NCBI GenBank assembly: GCA_905183005.1 | Contig: CAJJDO010000147.1 | Coordinates: forward strand, 125,521 to 189,520 | DNA: 64,000 nt | Source of the DNA: Paramecium pentaurelia | Lineage: Eukaryota > Ciliophora > Oligohymenophorea > Peniculida > Parameciidae | Direction of reading: 5' to 3' | Shown: positions 59,076-64,000 of the stretch, piece after piece | Layout: each line of letters opens with the position of its first letter | Numbering within the stretch: position 1 is the first letter of the stretch | Position numbers and translations under genes: made by a program | The notes under the pieces: model-generated | The model's input: the letters and a program-made list of their open reading frames with translations, nothing else | Database searches by the model: none | What the model was told of the DNA's origin: nothing

Positions 59076-60555
59076 ATGATTCATTCACATAGTAGAAGTC
59101 GTAGTCGAAGTAGAGAAAAGTAATTAAGACCCTAAGAGACCTGTTAACATAATCTATAACAAATCAAAAAGGTTTTTATGGATGTAAAATTACATTATTA
59201 TATTTACTCTAGGGTAGACCTAATACTAATCCAGAAGATGTTAAAAGGTATCGTCAAACTAATCGTATATTCATTAAATCTGCTCATTCCTTTATTCCAG
59301 ATCCCATACTTAAATTTGAAGACGTATATTGTTTCCCCAGACCATTATAAGAATTAATAGTAAAGGCAGGATTTCCAGCTCCAACTCCTATTTAAGCATA
59401 AAGTTGGTCTATTGGATTGACTGGTCATGATCTAATAGGGATTGCATAAACAGGATCAGGTAAAACTTTGGCATTTCTATTGCCAGCCATAATTCACATT
59501 TTGGCATAATTGAAATAAAATTCAGATCCATAATGTTTGATAATGGCTCCAACAAGAGAACTTACTCATCAAATTTATGAATAATTCACTAAATTTTCAG
59601 TTGGTTCTGGATTAAAAGCTGCATGTTTATTTGGAGGTTAAGAAAAATTTATATAAAAAAATTAATTGAATTAACATCCTCATATATTAATAGCATGTCC
59701 AGGTAGATTGATTGATTTAGTTGAATCAGGAAGTACTACATTGAAAGGTGTTACCTTTTTAGTATTAGATGAGGCAGATAGAATGTTAGATATGGGATTT
59801 GAACCATCAATAAGAAAAATAGTAGCTTAAACTAGAGCTGAAAGATAAACAATGCTATTTTCAGCCACTTGGCCTAAAGAAGTCTAATCATTAGCTTTAG
59901 ATTTCTGTACACAATAACCAATTCATATATAGATTGGAAGTCTAGATCTGACTAGCAATAGATAAATATAATAAAAAGTAGTCATCTTAACAAAGGAATA
60001 AAAAGAAGATAAACTAAAAGAAATATTGAGATCTTTGGGTACTAGAAAGATCATCATTTTCTGTTAGACAAAGATCAAATGTGATTAATTACAACTTTAT
60101 TTGATTTAAGATGGATTAAGATGTAAATCATTGCATGGAGATAAGAGACAATCAGAAAGAGATTTTGTAATGAATAGTTTCAAAAGAGGAGATACTACAG
60201 TATTGGTGGCAACAGATGTAGCATCTAGAGGATTGGATATTAAGGATATTGAATTTGTAATTAATTTTGATATGCCAAAATTGATTGAAGATTATGTACA
60301 TAGAATTGGAAGAACAGGTATTAATATTTAATTAATAATATTATTATAGGTAGAGCAGGAGCATAAGGTGTATCTATTTCATTATTTGATTCCTTTGAAG
60401 ATGTTAAATTAGCAGGTGATTTAGTTGGAGTACTTAGAGAATCATAAAATGAAGTACCAGGTGAATTATCTCGTTTAGCTAATGTGAATAATTAAGGTTA
60501 TACAAATTATCGTAAGTGGAATGCCCCTTCTGGTAAAATCCAGTATTGCAGTTGA
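59076..60555 (+). CDS. DEAD-box RNA helicase, DDX5/DBP2 type
   Basis: Two introns (59184-59212 and 60318-60349) give 472 residues. The N terminus is Arg/Ser-rich (MIHSHSRSRSRSREKQ). Helicase motifs occur in order: Q motif FPAPTPIQAQSW, I AQTGSGKT, Ia PTRELT, Ib PGRLIDLVE, II DEAD in LVLDEADRMLDMGFEP, III SATWP, IV IIIFCQTK, V ATDVASRGLDI and VI HRIGRTGRAG. The preceding KRYRQTNRIFIK is the DDX5/Dbp2 N-terminal region. It unwinds or remodels RNA in splicing, ribosome biogenesis and decay. An ATG at 58993 is open but is replaced by the Ser/Arg-rich start, which fits the splice frame. Confidence 0.94.
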
Positions 60556-60651
60556 TCTATTTATGTATATTTTTAAGATAAATTGCTTTCTTTATTTTTT
60601 GGATCAATAAATTTTGATATTTAATATTAGAAATTATAAATATATAAATAT

Positions 60652-61358
60652 ATGAATAGATTTAAATCTAAATATAAATTACCCCCTAAGTTGAAAACCC
60701 AACCGATTGATCCTCGTGTATCATATTATGAAGTCAAATTATAAGAGTTAAGTTCTGAACCATCACAAAAATACAAAATGCAATAAACCATATCACTCAC
60801 ACATGAAGGTTTTGTTCGTCAAAGGAAAACGATCAGTGATTATAATAAACTCCCAACTCCTCTTCCTAAAATCTAGCCTACTCGAAAATATAATGAGGAA
60901 TATAGAAATATATTTAGTTAAAGGAATCTAACGAGACTAGTTGGTGGACTACAATAATTGTTGTGATTGTTTATTAAAAATTAAAGAGAAGAATATTGTA
61001 TCTCTTTCCAGGCCAAAGTATTTTAATAATTGGCATTCATGCATCTCTTGATTCTCATCAATATCTAAATCTAGTTAAACATGTATTACACATATAAAAA
61101 TGTATTGAAGTTGGATCATAAACAAAATTCAATTAAATTGATTTTCATTTAGTCAACCATCTTCATAAGTACTTACATTCAATATAAAATATATCTTTTG
61201 ATACAGAAATTCAATTTTCTATTGACTATTCAATAATAAGAAATATTTTGCATTTGGTAATTGTTAATCATCTGGATCCTCAAGAAGTAGTTTAATTGTT
61301 TTATTATGAGAATGTACAAATAGGGATAGAAGTGAAGCAAGATAAATGTATATGTTGA
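60652..61358 (+). CDS. Unknown 226-residue protein
   Basis: A 26-nt intron (60963-60988) that removes the first TGA gives 227 codons. The N-terminal 104 residues are basic (MNRFKSKYKLPPKLKTQPID, SDYNKLPTPLPKIQP). The C-terminal half is hydrophobic/His-rich and globular: LYLFPGQSILIIGIHASLDS, HLVNHLHKYLHSIQNISFDT and IEVKQDKCIC at the end. After the final TGA the same frame stays open for another 35 codons. No family recognised. If the intron is not used the gene ends at 60966 with 104 residues. Confidence 0.55.
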
Positions 61359-61848
61359 TAATGGCAAGTAACTAAAAGGTCACAAAACTTATATAGAAAG
61401 TTCTATTTAAGAATTAAACTTGTTTTATATAATTCATTTAAGTAATTAGATTTAAACAATCTTGAAAATTGATGCATATAGAATAACAAAAATAGAATTT
61501 TTTTCATTCTTTATTTTATAATTATCAGTTTGCTTTTCTTGTTATCATAAGAAATTCACATAGGAACTATAAAAATATGTTAGATTCAATAGTAAAATTA
61601 AGAGTATATGGTTTATAGATAATTGAGTGTAAGAAAATAAAAAGTGTTTAATGAAACCTAATAATAATGTTGTTATAGAGTTTTAATTGTTCTTGCTAAC
61701 AAATTAGTATATATTAAAATTCAGGATCTAAAATTGCAATCAAATGAATATTATAGTATTATTTAACCATACTGTTAAGTTGAGTAATGTTAATTAATTT
61801 AAATATTATTATTATATATATACAATAATTCTTTTTTTGTCAAAGCAA
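61359..61848. other. AT-rich intergenic interval before the tRNA
   Basis: Nothing recognised beyond the short open continuation of the preceding frame to about 61470. Confidence 0.45.
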
Positions 61849-61919
61849 GTCCTATTAGTGTAAAGGTAACACATGAGATTCCGGCTCTCGAGTTCGAGGT
61901 TCAATTCCTCGGTGGGACG
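61849..61919 (+). tRNA. tRNA-Arg (anticodon CCG)
   Basis: Full cloverleaf: acceptor GTCCTAT pairs with GTGGGAC (with G-T wobbles), the D arm is GTGT/ACAC and the anticodon stem is TGAGA/TCTCG. Loop TTCCGGC puts anticodon CCG at 61881-61883, and the T arm is CGAGG-TTCAATT-CCTCG. It reads CGG, a codon rarely used in this AT-rich genome. The GC-rich block stands out sharply from its surroundings. No intron. Confidence 0.92.
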
Positions 61920-61920
61920 A

Positions 61921-61927
61921 TTTTTTT
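61921..61927 (+). terminator. RNA polymerase III T-run terminator
   Basis: Seven consecutive T residues begin two bases after the tRNA, the expected Pol III stop signal. Confidence 0.8.
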
Positions 61928-62849
61928 CTATAAATTTTAGAGTAAAGGAGATGATTTATTCATATTTTAATATTTAATCATAATTCTCTTTATGATTCTC
62001 CCTGATTTATAATATAGTACCAAAATTTATCAAATTCCTTAATTTTTTTCTAATTATCTAATTATTCTCTATTATCATGAATGTTTGTCTTCTTAAAAAT
62101 GTTTACAGGATTTTCTCTATTTCAAATGCTTTCATATTTACTTATTATATTTTACAAATATCTAATTTTTGTAATTTTAGAAATATTATAGCATAATTAA
62201 TTAAATAATATATTATATGTAGTCATATTCATATAATGATTTCTACTGGATTTACTAATAAATCTTTAAATATAAAGAAAATTGAAAAATAATATTGAAT
62301 TTTATATAATTATGAGAATCATCCATAAGTTATAAGGATATTGAAACAGAAGTAATTAGAAAATCTAACTTAATTAAATATTCTGTCTTTAAAAATTATA
62401 ATATACTAATCAGTATCTGGTAAACAGATAACTATAAAAATTATAAATTATATTTTTGATCATTACAAAAAAAGGCTGATTTTCTCATATTGATAGAAAA
62501 TATTAATACATATCAATTTAAAATTCTTATATTGTTCATCTAATGATTTATTATTAATAATAAATAAATATTATAATATTCAAATTAACTGATCTAATAA
62601 TTTACACATTTCCATTCTCTTAAACAATATCAATAAATTTCATTATTAAAATCCTTTAATAATTTTTGATTATTATATTTAGTAAGTATCTCCTATAAAT
62701 CAAATATATATATAATAAAGTAATCAATTATATAAGAGAACTACTTATTATTTCTATATAATAAATAAAATAATCTAAACTTTTCAAATGTGATTAGATT
62801 AAAATAAAAAATTAATAAATAGATTGAAACTAATCATTATTAACTAAAT
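61928..62849. other. AT-rich intergenic interval
   Basis: About 920 bases without coding frames or recognised RNA on either strand. Confidence 0.5.
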
Positions 62850-63260
62850 TCAAGCAAAATATAATTGAGTTGTTGTAAAACACTAGTCCATATTACCAAT
62901 CCTTTTTATAGGCACTCTTTATTTATTAAGACTGCTACAAGTATGTTTCGGAGTATATGATTAATTTGAAGGTGATCGATTACTACTGTTATGAAATCCT
63001 GTTTAATCTCTTGTTATGCGAAATGATTGTTATGTAGTTACAGTTCTTGGTCTTGAAGTACTTTCCCTTTCTACTTTGTTTGTGTATATTGATCTCAGAA
63101 TTTTATTAAGTGCTTTGTTATTCATGACAGCTTAATCACATAATTCTGTTAATTAAATCATATCATTCAATTCTTCTTCTTGCTTTCTTAATTTATATAA
63201 GGTTTTAGCTAAGTTTTATGTTGAAGATGCATAGATGGGTTTCAATTTATTTGATTTCAT
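62850..63260 (-). CDS. Unknown 136-residue protein
   Basis: Single exon in the ciliate code from ATG 63260 to TGA 62850. Residues 15-75 form a helical segment (NLAKTLYKLRKQEEELNDMI, LNKILRSIYTNKVERES). The rest is Ser/Thr/Asn/Arg-rich and probably disordered (TRDQTGFHNSSNRSPSNQSY). No membrane segment or known motif. It lies 157 bases downstream of the MORN gene on the same strand. Confidence 0.65.
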
Positions 63261-63417
63261 TATATGATTATTATTATGTATAAATGATTTAATCAATTAT
63301 TTCAATAAATTAAAATAAATTAGTTAAGAACATTTATTTGTTGTTAAAGACATTCAAAATTAAGTCAGAAAAAATATAAAATATATCAAATCCAAAAAGT
63401 TATTAATTTATTAGAAA

Positions 63418-64000
63418 TCAAAAGTCCAATTCTTATTTATTCTTTAATTATTCTACTTAGTCTGGATCTAACCATTATGTTCTCTTGCCATCAGCCCATA
63501 TACCATATTTTGGTGGTTAATTAGGTAAGTAATAAGCTCCATAACCTTATTACTTACCTTCAATCCAATTTCCTATATATCTTCTTCCATCTGGCCAAAG
63601 GAATTGACCTCTTCCATGTTTTAAATCATCTTAATAATTCTAAAATAATATTAATTAATTGATTACTCCTATAAATTAACGACCATCACTCCATTTAATC
63701 TCACCAACTCCATTCATTTTATTCTATTTCCAATTTCCTTTATATACTCTTCCATCTGACCATTCATAAACTCCATATCCATGAATTTCATTATTAGCAA
63801 AAAACCCTGTATATTTAGATCCATCAGCAAAATATAGTGTTCCATGGCCTTCTTTTCTACCTTCTTAATATTCTCCTTCATATCTAGCACCATCAGGCCA
63901 TGTTTCAACTCCCTTACCTGATTATTTATCATTAAACCACTTATAAATAATATAATAATAATACTTAACCCTCATATCTAGCACCGTTAACATGTTAATA
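63418..64000 (-). CDS. MORN-repeat protein (5' end outside window)
   Basis: C-terminal part of a MORN protein, at least 175 residues, with a 25-nt intron near 63930-63955 and a 27-nt intron near 63670. Repeats visible: NGARYEGQWFNDKQSGKGVE, PDGARYEGEYQEGRKEGHG, DGSKYTGFFANNEIHGYG, DGRVYKGNWKQNKMNGVG, DGRQFIGNYQDDLKHGRG, DGRRYIGNWIEGKQQGYG, then the closing YGIWADGKRTQWLD often seen in ciliate MORN proteins. The protein would act as a membrane/cortex scaffold. It is a different subtype from the two MORN genes at 26.5-28.2 kb. Confidence 0.88.

Noticed and set aside
60960..61010. Stop of a 104-residue gene followed by an unrelated ORF with a one-base deletion
   Set aside because: A 26-nt intron (60963-60988) joins both parts in frame, so an indel need not be assumed. 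The model still carries moderate uncertainty.
1..64000. CRISPR arrays, rRNA genes, transposons, telomeric repeats (TTGGGG/TTTGGG)
   Set aside because: None seen. There are no regularly spaced repeats, no rRNA-like blocks, no transposase-like frames, and no telomeric arrays at the window ends or at the 49.6-52.1 kb repeats.

Overview
The window reads as macronuclear DNA of a ciliate, most likely a Paramecium. The evidence is direct. Long conserved proteins stay open only if TAA and TAG are read as glutamine and TGA is the sole stop. Genes are broken by tiny GT...AG introns, nearly all 19-35 nt. The DNA is extremely AT-rich, and many genes abut with only a few bases between them. Standard-code ORFs are therefore fragments or antisense shadows. 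The gene models below were rebuilt by hand with the ciliate code; for most of them the spliced length divides exactly by three.

Layout. 1-6.1 kb: end of a PTB-like RRM protein, a multi-membrane-segment protein, the APC/C subunit Cdc23/APC8 (all minus), then a catalytically altered dual-specificity phosphatase (plus). 6.2-23 kb, all minus: a long coiled-coil protein, an unknown protein, a cyclic-nucleotide-binding channel-like protein without a recognisable GYG filter, a broken coiled-coil gene, a small unknown gene, a Ser/Thr kinase and a three-PH-domain protein. 23-31.4 kb, all plus: a BEACH (FAN/NSMAF-like) protein, a coiled-coil protein, two MORN proteins with acylation-type N termini, a Rab/Ras-like GTPase, a DFN-type kinase and a truncated-haemoglobin relic. 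32.6-39 kb: profilin, the small ER protein SERP1/RAMP4, two putative axonemal proteins, and a phosphopantetheine adenylyltransferase fused to an HD domain. 39-49 kb, minus: a coiled-coil protein, a small basic ORF, a LIN54/tesmin CXC protein and a large acylated-type protein.

49.6-53.4 kb is structurally odd. A 1,122-bp direct duplication is separated by a single N (probably an unmerged contig overlap), and a 205-bp fragment of the TMEM43 gene is repeated in inverted orientation. The rest holds TMEM43, a DHHC palmitoyltransferase, three unknown minus-strand genes, a DDX5/DBP2-type DEAD-box helicase, a small unknown gene, a tRNA-Arg(CCG), another small gene, and a MORN protein running out of the right end.

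No single operon-like system links the genes. Membrane and cilium biology recurs (MORN, DHHC, BEACH, PH, acylated N termini, microtubule-inner-protein-like proteins), as expected of a ciliate chromosome. Intervals of 0.4-1.6 kb without visible genes occur between clusters and are listed.
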